Origin: Hoplostethus atlanticus
Taxonomy: Eukaryota > Chordata > Actinopteri > Trachichthyiformes > Trachichthyidae
DNA length: 64,000 bases
NCBI GenBank assembly: GCA_034670405.1
Contig: JAXDDX010000018.1
Coordinates: 1,054,501 to 1,118,500, forward strand
Direction: 5' to 3'
Program-made: the position numbers and the translations under genes
In this document: piece after piece, positions 1 through 12,835 of the stretch
How the letters are laid out: every line of letters begins with the position of its first letter
How positions within the stretch are numbered: the first letter of the stretch is position 1
The notes under the pieces: model-generated
Told to the model about the DNA's origin: nothing
What the model saw: the letters and a program-made list of their open reading frames with translations, nothing else
Database searches by the model: none

Positions 1-1875
1 ATGTGAGTAAAATGCTGGTCACAGTAGCGAGGCTGTCTCACTGTCCTTGATTGTCCTGTTGATTGCATTTCTGCAACCTGTCTATTGTGTTGGGCCACTG
101 TTCGTTGTAGTAAAGCCTTATTAACAGATTATCAGCCTCATGGAGTTATGTTACACTAGATTCTTTAAAATCACATTGAAATAATTTAATTGAGAGGCAA
201 GCATGTTTGGCGTCAACATCTTTTACACATGGATGGAAATGAGTTGTGTAGGCTACTGCATCTACTATTGGACTAAAATATGAAATCAATCAGGCATCAA
301 TTTATTGGCCAAACTATATTTACGTTGAATACATAAGAGTGTCAAAACAGCAGTGTCTTATCTGCCTACCAAAAGTAAAGAGACAATACACACCAGTTTG
401 GAGAAAAAAGCCCTCTGATGCCTCCATCCTCAACTATGTGATGCAGGTCAACCGGGAGGGGGAGCATGAAAACTTACCAAATGCCTCTGCCTTTGCCAAT
501 TTTGTGATGTTGTAGTGTTATGTGAATGAATCGCCCAGTCTGTCAGATCTCGCTTTACTACAGAAGCAAATCTGAAGAGCTTTTTTGGCCACATGGTATA
601 CCGTACCCACAACAAAACGTAGGGACAGGACTGAGAGAGCTACTGTGACTAGCATTTTCCACTCACACTAGTCAGGAAATGTACAGATTTACCAGATTTA
701 CCTTGGGAAATGTTTACATTTACCAATTTCCCATATTTACTGTAACATATATACCTCCTAAAAATGACAAGTGATATGTATCATCTACTCTAACTAAAAA
801 TACTCTGCTGAGGTTAAAGCACAGCAGTCGCTGGAAAAAGAATGCTGCCGTTGTGTCACTTTCCCCCTCTTTTCCTGTCATTTATTTCAGTAGCTAGACA
901 GCCAAAGGACAAGGGACATTTGCCGCATCAACAAAGACAAAATCACACTTTTCCTGTCCTTCTTGTGGTTCTGTCCAGCTCAGTGGGAAGCCCATGGCAC
1001 TAATTCTGCCACGGCCATATTAAAAATGTGCTTTGGATAAAAGCGTCCACTAAATGGCAATACATTATACGTTATTTCTAATCCTCCATTGGATCTCAGT
1101 TCCTCTGTTTGCTGTGGGTAATTAATAAACTTTAACAATATTTTATTGTTTTTTTAAATCAAATAATTACAAAAAAATCAACAAAAAAAACTAACTAATA
1201 GGAATTTTGAATGAAAACTTTGCCACGACAATCAAAATTCAGTCAAGGATCTGCAGACCAATGCACACACAAACTGGAAACTTTGATGGTGTTTTGTATA
1301 TTACATACAGATATTTTGGATGAACTTTCGAACTGTAGTGCAGTCGGTTAACAGCTACAGTACAGGTAGGTCTGAATCAACTGAAATGGTAACCAACCGA
1401 TGGAAACAGGTGAACATGATGCCATGATGAAAACGTTATAATGTCAGTATGCTCCTTTAAGTGGTTCACATTTTAAGAGGCAAAGCTTTTAGGCTGATTA
1501 GATTGAGTAGAGGGGAACAATAGCAATCACTTACTTAACGAATACCCCCTTTACCCTATGCCCATATCACAACACTTCATCTTTCTGACAGACCATTTAG
1601 AGCTGCACTTAAAAAAAAAAAAATCAAATCATCATCTGGATTTTGTTGAATTTTAGGGTTCTAAAAATAACGTAGATATCTTTAACCAAAGAAAGGAATG
1701 AGATAAGCAATAGAGATATCTTACATATTTCTATTGTTGCTTTGTTTTTGTGTGCATTCATTAATACTATAACAATTAGTAACAACAATACAATCTGTGT
1801 TCATCAAGGTAGGAGGTCCCTATCAGACGGTGACTTTCACAGGTCAGCGGCTGACTGTGGCTCCCAGGTTCTTAC
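1..1875. other. nlgn3 intron (partial), noncoding
   Basis: No neuroligin exon is recognisable here on the minus strand. It holds AT-rich sequence, poly-A runs near 1168-1195 and 1611-1623, and a copy of a dispersed fish repeat core at about 1027-1056 (see separate entry). Confidence 0.6.
1024..1060 (-). repeat. Dispersed teleost repeat core ('cagacgcttttatccaaag' type)
   Basis: On the minus strand it reads catttagtggacgcttttatccaaagc in overlapping blocks, the conserved core of a very common fish interspersed repeat. A second clear copy is at 28384-28440 on the plus strand. Shorter, diverged relics (gtctgctaaatg, gtccgctaaatg) are at about 51632 and 11283. Confidence 0.55.
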
Positions 1876-2061
1876 CTTCTGAGTGGTGGGACAGTGTTAG
1901 CAGACTGACGCAGGCAGCGCCAATTCCAGATCCAAATACCGTGATGCGACTCGGGTCTCCTCCAAAATAACCAATGTTCTTCCTGATCCAACGGAGAGCT
2001 TGGATTTGGTCCAAGAGTCCATAGTTTCCTTTAGCGGCCTGGTCACCAGTACTGAGAAAGC
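1876..2061 (-). CDS. nlgn3: nlgn3 exon 4 (186 bp, GFLSTGDQ to SHHSE)
   Basis: The acceptor is tacgtcag|gctttctc and the donor is cagaag|gtaagaac. It encodes 62 residues including [14 protein letters not shown] and [15 protein letters not shown]. The nucleophile-elbow Ser is replaced by Gly. The exon ends with one base of the next codon. The following exon was not found between positions 1 and 1875. Confidence 0.93.
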
Positions 2062-5000
2062 CTGACGTATATACAGGCAGAGAAAAGAGTAAAGAGAAAG
2101 TAATGAAGTGATGATCTATTTTACAGCTTTGCTCTGAAGTGATACAGCACCTACTGGGGCTACTGACTTAAGTGTCTTTGGGTTCCCTAAGGTGCAAATA
2201 CTCCTGTGCTCTTTCCCAAAGTGTCTTGGCTACTTTAGTGCACTAGTCCAGAGAAGATCCAAGCAGTGGCGCCCCACAGCTTGAATCTGTGAATCTCCAT
2301 GGCCACCCCTTAAATCTGAATGCTCTCCCCAGAATATCTTAAGCCTAAAAGGATATCAAGACTCTTATAGAACATTCAATGTGCATGAATTTGGCCGCAA
2401 TTGAAAGATAAATATCTTTTACTTATGCCTCATTCACTACATGTATTTCAGAACAAAACAGAGGTCACGGGTACTCTTACAATAAGCCCTGGTCATTCCC
2501 TTGTCTATTCTCATCTAAACCACATACTGCTATTGAATGCTAAACACAGGGAAAAGAAATACTCTTGACCTTGGTTGTGAATCCAGCATCCCTCCATTTA
2601 AATCATTATTTCAAGACTGGCAAAGGCTGTTAATCTTTGTACAGATTAGATAAATCTATCTAAAGGAAGATATACCACATTTTCAATAGGAGGATAAAAA
2701 CAGGCTGTGTCTAACAAGGACAGGGCGAGTGTTTGCATTCCTTGTCCTCTGAAGCTACGCCGCGCTACCAACATCTCATAAAAGCTATCAGCTCATCTCA
2801 TCGTTATCCATCATCAATCATCACTATTTTTACACGGGCACATTTTACTCATGTTTCATCTATCTCTTTTCATAGGTTAATAATAGTAGTAGTGGAATTA
2901 ATTAATCATCAATGTCAAAGTTTACTCCCCGAGATTAACTGGTCGTTAAATACCCCATTCCAAAACCCCCGTTTAAAGGTACCACGCAGAGATGTCATCA
3001 CCTAATATGCCAACCCTGTAGTTGAGTGTTACGACGACAACATTCCCATAACTGGCCAGCACGCTGCCGTCCATCATGTTCCCGGTGCCCTCCATATAGG
3101 ATCCTCCGTGGATGTAGACCATCACAGGTCGAGCTTCAGAGTCCCTTATGTCTGCAACGTCAACACACACATGCTGAACAAAGCGACTGGAGAGGCAATA
3201 ATAATGAAACGGAGCATATGAAACTTTCCTCACAAAAAAGAAAATGTAATATCCCAACTGTTATATGAGGTATGGGTAAAGCCTGAGTTTAGAAGCAAGC
3301 TAGGGTGATAGGTCTGCGGTTTGGAAGCACCAATGACATTAAAAATGCATGATAAGTACACTCTCACAAGGTTTATATGAATAGATGGTAAAATCGAATT
3401 CACAGTTTTTGTGTATGTGAGTGTTCGACCAAGCATGTTTCATAGGAATTAAGAAATAGAGGATTAATTGGAGAATTACAGGAGCTTTATATGTTCTGCA
3501 CCATATCTGTATATTGCTGTCATTAAATGTAATGCTCTGGATCATAGATACAAATTGAAAAAAATATCAGATTTGACTCATGGTCTCAGTTGAGAGGAAC
3601 ATTCTGTAACTCTTAAGTGATGATGGCATATAAGACGATTTGCAGTTTAACATATTATATGCATGCACAGGCACAGAAAACACCGTAATGTATTTGGGAA
3701 GCATTCACCACCGCATTTGGCCTTTTTTGCATTGTTGAAAGAGATTTTCAGTTGTGATGTAATGTCTGCCTTCACGTGCTATGAGCATCAGTCCACCTGA
3801 CCTTGTTCCATATAAATGCACTTGGCAAGAGACATGATTCTGATTTTGAAATGTACTGTACTCCACAGAGCTCTTGTTATCTAAAAGCTAGAACTATAAA
3901 ATGGCAAAGATGTTCATTTTTCTATATAACGGCACAAGGCTCAGGGAATCCTACATTCAATGTTTTGAGGCCAATTTGTGATATTGACTAAGTACTGTCT
4001 TCAAGAAGGAGTGTAAGACGGCAAAATAGATAATGCAATCCCCAAATCAAAATCCATGGCAGTAGAAGTGGAGCCCTTAAGGTTGATTATTGTGCTCAAA
4101 TCAATGAGACACTGCTAATATGCAGTAAAATCAAAACCTTTGTAATAATTACCAAAACTTTATTTTTATTCCACTTCTTCCAAGCGACCCACTGAGGTTG
4201 CTTAAGAAAGTAAAACCAAAGAGTTGTGTTCACCAAAATTCAAAAAAGAACAAAAAAAGAATCCATGCATCAAGACTTTGAGCTCTAAAAAAAATACCTT
4301 CAGACTTATCACTGTCACCATGTGAGAAAGCCGCCCCCTTTTTCTTGTGTTGAGTCCCTGGGGTTCACATGAGGAAAAAAAGAAGTACAGAGTTCAAAAT
4401 CGCATGTTTGACTGAGCCTATAATTTAGAACGTGATGTCCGATCAATCTGACAAAATCTGAAAAATCCATCAAAGTAAGAGATAGCAAAAAGAAGACAAC
4501 AGCTCATCTAGATGTGTTGGAGCTCTTCCCTCGCTCTGCTTTCGGAAAAGTAGATGACATGATGTAAAATCTTTAGAGATGTATGAGTAAGTATGTAATG
4601 ATCAAATAAACATGTACTTGTTAGATATTTCTAAGGAATGGCATGTGGACACACTACATACTTTCCCACAAACTATCATGTTGGTTCTTCAGGCACATAA
4701 CTTACCTACCTCAGGATAGTCATGGTTGATGATGAGACTTATGGTTGAATAATCAATAATCAATAAACAAAGCAGGAACCTGCACACTGACTTGGGTAGG
4801 GCATCAAGCCAGAAAAATAGATATCAATTAGATGAGATTGATTGCAAAAACACGTTTTAATTTGACACGGTGCAAAAAAAGTATTCAACATTTAAGAAAG
4901 TGAAAAAGGTTAAGACAACGGCAGACACTGGGCTATCGTTAGTGGTAAAGTCTCATGCACAAGGCACATTTAAGTAGAGGATGGTGGAGATAGTCTAAGG

Positions 5001-6648
5001 AAAGCCACCAGGTGATTTAAAATTCTGTTGAATTAAAAAAACAATTTATAAAAGTGTGTGGGAGTTCTTAGGTTCTTAGGTGGCACTCAGACCGGAGGCT
5101 TTGAAAACGTGGGCTGCACCATTCTGGACAGCTACCTTTCAAGCAGGCTGTTTATCGGTTGTTGCTACGCTACCATAGAAAAGCCAGTCAAAGAGTGGTT
5201 ACAAATTGAAGCTGAACCCGGTTCAGCCGACTCGGAGTGCTGAATGTTTCGCACCACAATTCTCTGAATGTTTTTGAGGAATATTATATCCTTAGAAGCC
5301 ATGTTTAATTGATGCCTTGAAGTTAACTGACCTAAGGAAATGTGTTTGTCAATACAGTAGATTTTGGAAAAGATACAGTATTCCTGTGTTATTCCATTTG
5401 TACTGCTGATCTACAGAGTCACAGTAGACAAATTAAATTTTGCCCTTGCCTGGTTAGTTTGGGTTTACAGTACTAATCGATACACAAACATATGTGGGGC
5501 ATTCAGAGAGGGAAAAACAGAAGTTTGTCATCCTCCTGTACCTCACTATTAGACCCCCAACAGACACAGGGCCTTTTTAGATTTAGAGGTGTGGTGGAAA
5601 AAACACTGATTTAGTGAAATATGAAGAATTAGTCATTTTGGATTGTTAACAAGAAAGAAACTGGTAGCTCTACTAGCTCTCCTGAATAATTCTTCGTATT
5701 TTGCCTTTGATGCTCAGTGGTGACAGCCAGATATGCTAGTCTCATCATTTGAGTCTCATATAGCATAAAATTATTGCTTGTTTAAACAGATCAATGCTCA
5801 AAAAAAAAGCTCACCTCGCATTATTTCACTGGATGTATATTAGTGGGAAAAGAGAGCATACCCACTGGTATGTTTAGTTCAACCTCTCCTGTTTCTTTAC
5901 AAGAGACCCATTCAGTGGTATGGGGACAATGTCTTCAGTTGCCACCACACCAAAAATATTTATTATTTCCTGTGCATACATGAACCCGTTAAATACAGTG
6001 AGAATATGACGACATTGCTTTGGATGGTAAATCAGCCTTTTTGGCAGCAATGGCATGGACAGTGGTGATATGCATGCTCTATGATGATCACAAGATGACA
6101 CCAGAGCCACATTAATGGTGATAAATGGACATGACTAGTCATTGTCCATTTTACCACATCAACTCACCATCCTCTGTTGGAGTGTAGATGTTTAGATATA
6201 AACAGTCCTCGCTCTGATCCTGAATGTACGTGGCTACTGTGTCCAGGTTATAGGTGAACCATATGGGCATCATGATCTCTGGCACGGTGTTGTGGATGTT
6301 CTGGGGGCATACAGGCATGAAGTGGGTAGCATTCTTGATCCCTGACCAAGAGGTGGGCTGCTCTGGGGGCATGAAGCGTTTCTCACCCATGGGAGGGGCA
6401 CCATAGGGAACCCCCAGATACTGATCAACAGGCCTAAGCACCTCACTGGGCACAGGAACCCTAAGGCCTCTAAGCTTCCCAAATTGGGTGGTCACTGTTG
6501 GATAGAATTTCTGGCTTGTTGCCTTGGTGAATGACCAGCAGGAACATAATATCCACCAAAGAAGAGCACAGTGGGTGATGGTTACAGTCCCTTGCTGATG
6601 TAGTAGGTGTGCAGGCAACAGATGGTCTCTAAATGTAGCCAGCCACAT
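1876..6648 (-). CDS. nlgn3: Neuroligin-3 (5' coding part, three exons; 3' end outside window)
   Basis: This is a postsynaptic, single-pass cell-adhesion protein that binds presynaptic neurexins. The coding exons, in transcript order, are 6648-6168, 3151-3002 and 2061-1876. They join in frame to 272 residues and end on a split Gly codon. Visible features are a hydrophobic signal stretch near residues 26-40, a glycosylation sequon NAT at 106-108, a Cys pair at C114 and C149, the type-B carboxylesterase signature [11 protein letters not shown] (147-157), an oxyanion-loop [12 protein letters not shown], and FGSGIG at 253-258, where Gly256 replaces the esterase nucleophile Ser. This loss is typical of neuroligins, so the domain is enzymatically dead. 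The peptides [13 protein letters not shown] and the start MWL fit the NLGN3 branch better than NLGN1, 2 or 4. The teleost paralog (3a or 3b) is not resolved. The start is the first in-frame ATG of exon 2. The stalk, transmembrane segment and PDZ ligand are not in the window. Confidence 0.93.
3002..3151 (-). CDS. nlgn3: nlgn3 exon 3 (150 bp, [12 protein letters not shown] oxyanion-loop exon)
   Basis: The exon is flanked by acceptor gacgttgcag|acataagg and donor attag|gtgatg. It reads [18 protein letters not shown] and ends in NYRVGILG, whose last Gly codon is split across the next intron. Length and boundaries match the equivalent neuroligin exon. Confidence 0.93.
3152..6167. other. nlgn3 intron 2, noncoding
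   Basis: This 3.0 kb intron is where neuroligin splice-site-A cassette exons would lie. I found no acidic A-insert-like exon on the minus strand, although a cassette of about 60 bp could escape reading by eye. A CpG-containing patch at 5085-5243 has an open plus-strand frame of 61 codons but no homology I recognise. Confidence 0.5.
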
Positions 6649-6838
6649 GGTCTGGGCAAGAGAGTGCCCTTGCACAACACAAATGCACACGGTAGTGTCC
6701 TCTCAGTGCCTCTGCCTTGGCGCTGTCAAACTGACATCACTCACTGTGCCTCGGGCTCCAACGGTTATCAAATCCAAACACACCTCAGACAGGTATCCAC
6801 ACACCCCAGTTCCAGTTCTCATTGCAGTGTACCCAGAT
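6168..6838 (-). CDS. nlgn3: nlgn3 exon 2 (5' UTR plus first coding exon)
   Basis: The acceptor is a good pyrimidine-rich one (gatcttgttttcag, AG at 6840-6839). The donor is gatg|gtgagt, with GT at 6167-6166. Bases 6838-6649 are 5' UTR. The ATG is at 6648-6646 (ccagaccATGtgg), and no earlier in-frame ATG exists in this exon. The exon encodes 160 residues plus one base. The last codon is completed by exon 3 to give TEDDIRD, so this junction contains no splice-site-A insert. Confidence 0.9.
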
Positions 6839-9800
6839 CTGAAAACAAGATCACCAGAGAAATAAGATAAGTAAACATCAAAGCCGTGTGCAAAGAGTTA
6901 TAAATCACAATATACCAGATTTTAATTACAGTAGTATCTTCCTATGTGGAGGTTCTGACTGTATATTTCTAGATAAGCACATCATCTTTATGCCACATCC
7001 TGTGTATCATATCAAAGCTGATCACTGTTTTAACAGAAGAGAATGCATGTAGAGATCACTGAAGTATTATTGGGGGAGCCAATGGGAGGGGAAACTGAAA
7101 AACCCATCTGCAGGGATGTTGGAGCGATGCTGCACACTTTCTCTTATGTGAAAGAGACAAAACATAGCTGTGAAAAGACAGAATTCTTCGCTAGGCATTG
7201 GAGAGGGATCTCACTGTAAATGTCTCTGACATTATTGTGACACCTCAGTGAATTGATTTATGATTCATTTTTTTTGTATTTTAAAGTCGTCATATAAATC
7301 AAATCAAAAATAGGGAAGGTTTGTAGCGTCTAAGCAACACTGACACTGTTCCTGCTGACTTGCAGATGCATAATAGAAGTGTGAAACCTTCCTTCAACAA
7401 GCATGTCTAATGGGAACACACTGGCATGAAACAGCCCTCCACCATAAAGTGGAGACATTGCAAGTTAACTGAGACACTTAATGGGAGTTTATACTCAAGA
7501 GAGGAGTGGTTCACCTGAAGAAAAGGAACAAAGGGAACTTCTTTTTGGAGGGTTTGATTTGTCATAATCTGTGTGTGCTGCAAGCTGCAAGCTACAAGTT
7601 TGTATTCATCTACTGTGGAGTATCATAAGAACTCTGCTCAATCGTTACTTCTATTTTTCAACACTACATCCATTTTTGTCAATATTTAGGATTATTGGGT
7701 AACTATCTATCGACTAAATTCAGTATGCTAGTGAGACTCGATGATGTAGAGACGCTAGCTTTCACCTTGCATTTCTCATATTTACTAACACAACCACAGT
7801 TACCAGAGCTTCCTTTTGATGAATGGTGATAGCTAGTGGTACCTTCAGCCACCTGCTTACAACAGTAATTTCATTTTAAATGTCTTTGCTGGTTCATCAG
7901 TGTGTATCTGTTGGCAAATAGAAGGGCACAAATTCACCCCTTGTCTATTGTAGTCTGGGGTAGCAGTAAGCACAAGTTGTTAGACATCAGGTTCCCACCG
8001 GCTTGTCAATGAACGAAGCAAAAACAAGCTTGTTAACCTAATCAAATCCCTCAAAAGTTATTGATGTGTACTGCCCTGAGTATTGTGAAGGAGTGCAGGT
8101 GAACATCTCTGTCAAGCTGATCAACTAATTCCTTGAGACAGGAGATCATTTTGCCATCTGGATGTGTGAGAATTCGTAAATTAATACTGGACATCACTTT
8201 CAATTTTTATGTGTTGTGCATGTAGAGCAACAATTGCCATTTCAATTAATACACAGTATGAACCTGTGGGTAAATGTGACATGTTCATTTCCCCCATGCC
8301 TTTGGGCTAGACAATGCTGATGATTGTAGAGGCTAACTAGCAGATTTCACACAGAAACACAAATACAAATAAAGGCAGCTCACACACACTCTTACAAAGG
8401 TGCAACACAGGAACGTTATCTGATATGCACATCAATGCAGTTTGCGGTTTCATTTTGAAAAACGAGACATTATATCAGTTTCTCTTTAATCTCTGGCGGT
8501 AATATCACTTAAGGTAATTTTTTTAATATGTTATTTCTCTGCCCCTAGGTCAGTTTTGTCTGTATTAATTAACTCTCACTACTGCCCCCCACAACCAAAA
8601 AAGGACAGGACTTGTTCTGCCGACTATCTGTTATGTGATGTACGACTCCTAAAATGAAATTTCTGGAGATTAGGGTGCATCTTCTGGTTTGGAACTGAAA
8701 GCACTTCTATATTTTGATATAAATTACAGACAAAATCAAGCTTCAATTCATTGTCAAATTAGCAACTCCGGGCTGTACAGTGGTCATCAGAGAGTAGTCT
8801 CGGATGTAGATCAAAGGAATAATACTTATTAATTATTAAATAAGAAGTATTACCCTTTAAAATAACACATGAATTTATAGTTTTGAGTTCCATTTTTTTT
8901 TTTGCAATTTGTCCTAGAGTCACCATAGGCCTTTGTGCAATTCAAAGTCAGTTCATTGGACCAAATCTAGGTTAAGATGTTTGTATATTGTAATTTGACC
9001 TTAATTTATAGATATTAATGCAGAGAGTCACAACTTAGGCCTACACTCATGATATACGTAAGGCTTACTGAATATCATCTAAGTTTGTACTATAAAATAT
9101 CCAAGTGTATGCCTCAACCCCATTACCAACTTGTGGTCTATCATGGGACAATTGTGGGCAAAAGGTTTTAGCCTACACCAAATGGGCCAGGCAATAAACA
9201 TCAGCCAACACATCAGCATACACTGCATGCTTTTGGGCAATGTAGATAGACAACACCCCGCGCAATAGGAAAAGAGAGACAGATTACATTTTTTCAAATG
9301 TTTCCAGGCAACAAAATGCTTACCCCAACTCACGTCCTTATAGGTAACATGTTTAAATATAAAAATGTTTTATAGCCTAAGCATTTTGCCATGGCCTGAG
9401 GTAAATGCTTAAATGTAGTGTATCACAGCTCGTTCTCAAAGTGCGGTCTGGGGACCTCCAGGAGGCCTTGAGGGGTTTCCAGGGGTAAAATGAGGAATAG
9501 TTTAATTCAAAATGATTTATCTCACTGGAAATCATCCCATGTGGAGAATTATAACAATGACTATTCTAGTCATAGGTTTCACTCTCACCACTATTATCTC
9601 CCGAGTCTTGGCAGCTATACAATTCAATACTCAATCACCAACAACAGAAATCTTTCCATATGGAGGTCCTTGGGATAACATTTTATGAAATGGGGGTCCG
9701 AGGCTTAATGTCTGTCTGTTTTGGGGGTCCGTGAGATGAAAACGTCTGTTAACACATATAATCTATCACACAATAGTGGTGGGCTCCCAATGCCCTTGTA

Positions 9801-10230
9801 ATTGGTCTGATGTGGTTCACAACCGTTTTACTGGATTCCCCAAATTCCCTTACCCAGCAATGCAATTAAAAGGGGAAAGGGTTGATGCAGGCTAATCGGT
9901 TATCGAAAACGAGCAGGTACCACAATTACTACTAACACTGCTTTACAATTTGACACAGAAATCCAGAGCTACACGGGAAACCAAGCCACAGCCCAGATAG
10001 CCTCGACAACTGCTGTAGTATGTGCGCTACCATATGTTGGTGACTGTGAAGCTTGTTTAATCTAGGTCTAGGACGTGACAATGTTTGAGAAAATGACGAA
10101 ATTGGCGAGCACACACACGCTCAACTACGTTACCCCATAGCTTTAACTGCAATAATTAGCCTAGATGTCAGTAATCACTCTGAACAAAGCTTCAACCCAC
10201 GGAAAAAAAAACCCGGAATTCTTAACTCAC
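6839..10230. other. nlgn3 intron 1, noncoding
   Basis: This 3.4 kb AT-rich intron separates the noncoding first exon from the first coding exon. Its only recognisable content is the dispersed repeat copy at about 9428-9745. No convincing exon was seen on either strand. Confidence 0.5.
9428..9745 (+). repeat. Dispersed repeat copy A (about 310 bp, hAT-like start)
   Basis: It begins with tctcaaagtgcggtctggggac, the style of hAT-family termini. It shares an order-conserved series of blocks with 13852-14160: ggtttcactctc, ccactatta, acagaaat, and ggggtcc stretches at both ends. The two copies are clearly diverged members of one family. No transposase frame is present, so it would be non-autonomous. 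Confidence 0.6.
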
Positions 10231-10340
10231 CTGCTTTCATAGGGGCTGACATGCGCTCCATCTCGAGATTTTCATTATCACCATGCCCGTCAATGTTGTA
10301 AGATTTTCCCTGATTCAGTAGGAAACACGGAGATCTTCAC
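10231..10340 (-). other. nlgn3: nlgn3 noncoding first exon (upstream end uncertain)
   Basis: A near-consensus donor on the minus strand, aaagcag|gtgagttaag (GT at 10230-10229), lies at the edge of a CpG-rich block. It is the best candidate for splicing to the acceptor before 6838. Short upstream ATGs occur just before the donor (atgaaagcag and atgtcagcc). If included, they would form short uORFs. The 5' limit is a guess, since no TATA box or initiator fixes the transcription start. Confidence 0.5.
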
Positions 10341-10520
10341 TCCTCTAGCCTGATTTAACGCTTTGTTTAAAATTAATATCCTCCTCGCGCAGTCTGTATG
10401 TGCTTTGCGCATTCACGACGCCAAGGTCAGGAGCGCCAACGGTTTTAATGGAGCGCCCACCATAGAGATCTGTACGGCGCCCACTGCCAGCGCGTTTCTA
10501 GGCAACCACCGGGATACGCC
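10340..10520 (-). promoter_or_regulatory. Probable nlgn3 promoter, CpG-rich with RFX X-box-like motif
   Basis: This block is rich in CpG (gcgcagtc, tttgcgcattcacgacgcc, gagcgccaacgg, tacggcgccc, cagcgcg), in contrast to the AT-rich flanks. It lies immediately upstream of the putative noncoding first exon. Positions 10494-10506 read GTTTCTAGGCAAC, a near-palindromic match to the RFX X-box form. Promoter activity is inferred from composition and position. Confidence 0.5.
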
Positions 10521-12639
10521 AGTGCATTGAATTCACCCTCCAACAACCGACAAAATCCCAATTTAGAAACCATTAACTAACCACCCTGACCTCGGACAGC
10601 ACTCACATACAAGCATGTTTTGTGCTCAGGCAAAAACTCGTTTAACAAGTAGGTCTATTGAAGGTCTGCATGGTAAAGAGATCTATGGGGCATTCTTTGC
10701 TAAATTACAGCATGACATCGAATCATTTAGATGTGATTGGCATAGGCCTGCAGAAAATGGTGCAGGAAAATAATGAGACGAAATAAGAGAACAGAAGTTG
10801 AAATCGCTGTTCTCTGGTCTCTTTTCCATCAGGTGTTCTGTTAATGTAATATGTTGAGTTGAATTCCTAACAAGCTCTACTCGTTAAGTCTATAAAATAA
10901 CCAGCCTCCCTGTGCCCTGAGTGGTGAATCACATCACTATTGGGATTGCATCTCCAAAGACCCAAGGCTGAAGAACCTTTCAGTGACAGCTGTAAGGTAT
11001 GAAGGTCGCAGCAGTGGTTATTATCTAATATATTACAGTGAGTGTTGCTTCTTTCTATGCCTAACACTCACTGTCCACTTTGGATGGGTAACACATGGAG
11101 ACTGTCTACTTGTTTAACTGAATGTGAGTGTTGCACCTCTATTTCAGACAGAGACACAGGAGTACAGGTATTATGCTGTTGTTTTGACCCTTGCACTCTT
11201 TACTACTGGCTGCTTGTAATATTGGTGATTTAGGATTTTTATTATTCTACTGTTGCACGTTTTATCAGACTTTCTCAATAAGGGTCCGCTAAATGGCTAA
11301 AATGCAAATATAAATGCCATACTGGAAGCTGCTACATCCATACAGTAGAAATTCACAACATGTATGAGGTGAAGTCCAATTGCCAGTCGAGTAAACATCC
11401 TTTTCAGATATCCTCTTAATGCCCACAATATTGCAATACCCCTGATGAGTGTACATGCACATTGGCAGGAGCTCTGGGAGATTGTATCCACAATCCATGG
11501 AGAAGTGCTGCCGAGTGACTGGTCTGCTTCTTGCTGGGCTAGTGAAGCAAAGAAAGGAGCAACTGGCCTGGATCTGTCCTATGTAATTCACACACAGGGC
11601 ACAAGGTGTGTAATCTCTGTTTTTCCTCAGTAAAAGGAGGGGTGAACATGAGCCTAGATTAATACTAGTGGTTTATAGAATATGCTTGGCACTTTAGGCC
11701 ATATGCTATGTTGGGGCATAAAATCACATTGGAGCTGTCTGGTGCAAACTTGACAGGATAGGTAAAGCATGGAGATTGTCTAGCCGTTTGGCTGAAAGTC
11801 TTATAGTTTTATAGGATAATATATTCCAGCTCACAAACTCCAGTGTTTCTAACAGGGCTTCTAAAACACTACTAAAACATGGTTCTTAGAGGGGTCAACT
11901 GATTTATGATGTGCACCTTTGATCAAATGCATAGCCCAAGGGGTGCTGCCATTATTAACCATGCAACATGCAAATATAGCCAAAAAACTACATTTTGAAA
12001 AGTAGAACCTTTAATTAAAGACAGAATTTTGCAGTCATGGACAGTTTCTCCACATGTATCCTCTGAAGTGCATGCTGAATCAGCGTGACTGGGGAGATAA
12101 AGCATGAAGCCGTTTCCGTGGCCATGGGTGTGCCAGGGCATCCGCTGTTAGTGTTGCATTCCCATTCCGTAGTGAGAGGAACATAGGACCGTGTTCAATT
12201 TATTCAAGATGAACGGATCAGCGCCTTGCTCAAGGACACTTCAGCAGGGCAGATGCATACCAAACACAGGTCCTCCAGTTGAAGGACAGTCTCTCTTCGC
12301 ACTGCCACCTTGCCATTCTCGACATACCTCATAAAACATGAAGAATGCTTTATTTATCCGGGGAAAGTTGATTGAGCATAGACGCTCTTTTACCCACAGC
12401 GCTGTTGCCATGGTGTCGTGGGCATCAAAAAGCAAATTCATGTCAGTCAGGCACCCGACACTTAACTCCTAAATACCCATGCACCATCAATTCACAAAAC
12501 TGTCTCACATTAATTGTGATTGCTATTTGCACTTTTAATTTAATTCGTTTCATTTTTAATTTGTTTTTAAATTGTTTTACCGACTAACTGTAGTTTGCAA
12601 AACCACAAATATGCCATGGGACTGTACACAATCACAGTT

Positions 12640-12835
12640 ACATACGCTCACAGTCTTCCATTGTTTGCACAACGTCACTGGAGCAGTTAGGGAATAAGTG
12701 CCTAGCTCAAAGGCACCTCAACAATAACAACTGCTTCTTATTCTGTCACGCATGTCCAGATTTCCCCAGATGATGAAGAGATTCTAACTAGCAACCTTCC
12801 GGTCACAAGGCTGTGCTTGCTACTGTCTCCCAATT
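12640..12835 (+). repeat. Dispersed 'ggagcagttgggg...cttgctcaag' repeat copy
   Basis: The blocks ggagcagttaggg, taagtgcctagctcaaaggcacc and aaccttccggtcacaagg match, in order, a fuller copy at 19752-20000. A further fragment lies just upstream at 12190-12420. The 3' block resembles the reverse side of a tRNA-like repeat tail ('ggtcacaagcc'). Confidence 0.55.

Noticed and set aside
5058-5243. Open plus-strand frame with CpGs in nlgn3 intron 2
   Set aside because: Antisense to nlgn3, no splice sites and no recognisable homology. It may be a repeat fragment.
6649-6690. 14-residue N-terminal extension of neuroligin
   Set aside because: The upstream codon is GTG, not ATG. The family start MWL matches the ATG at 6648.
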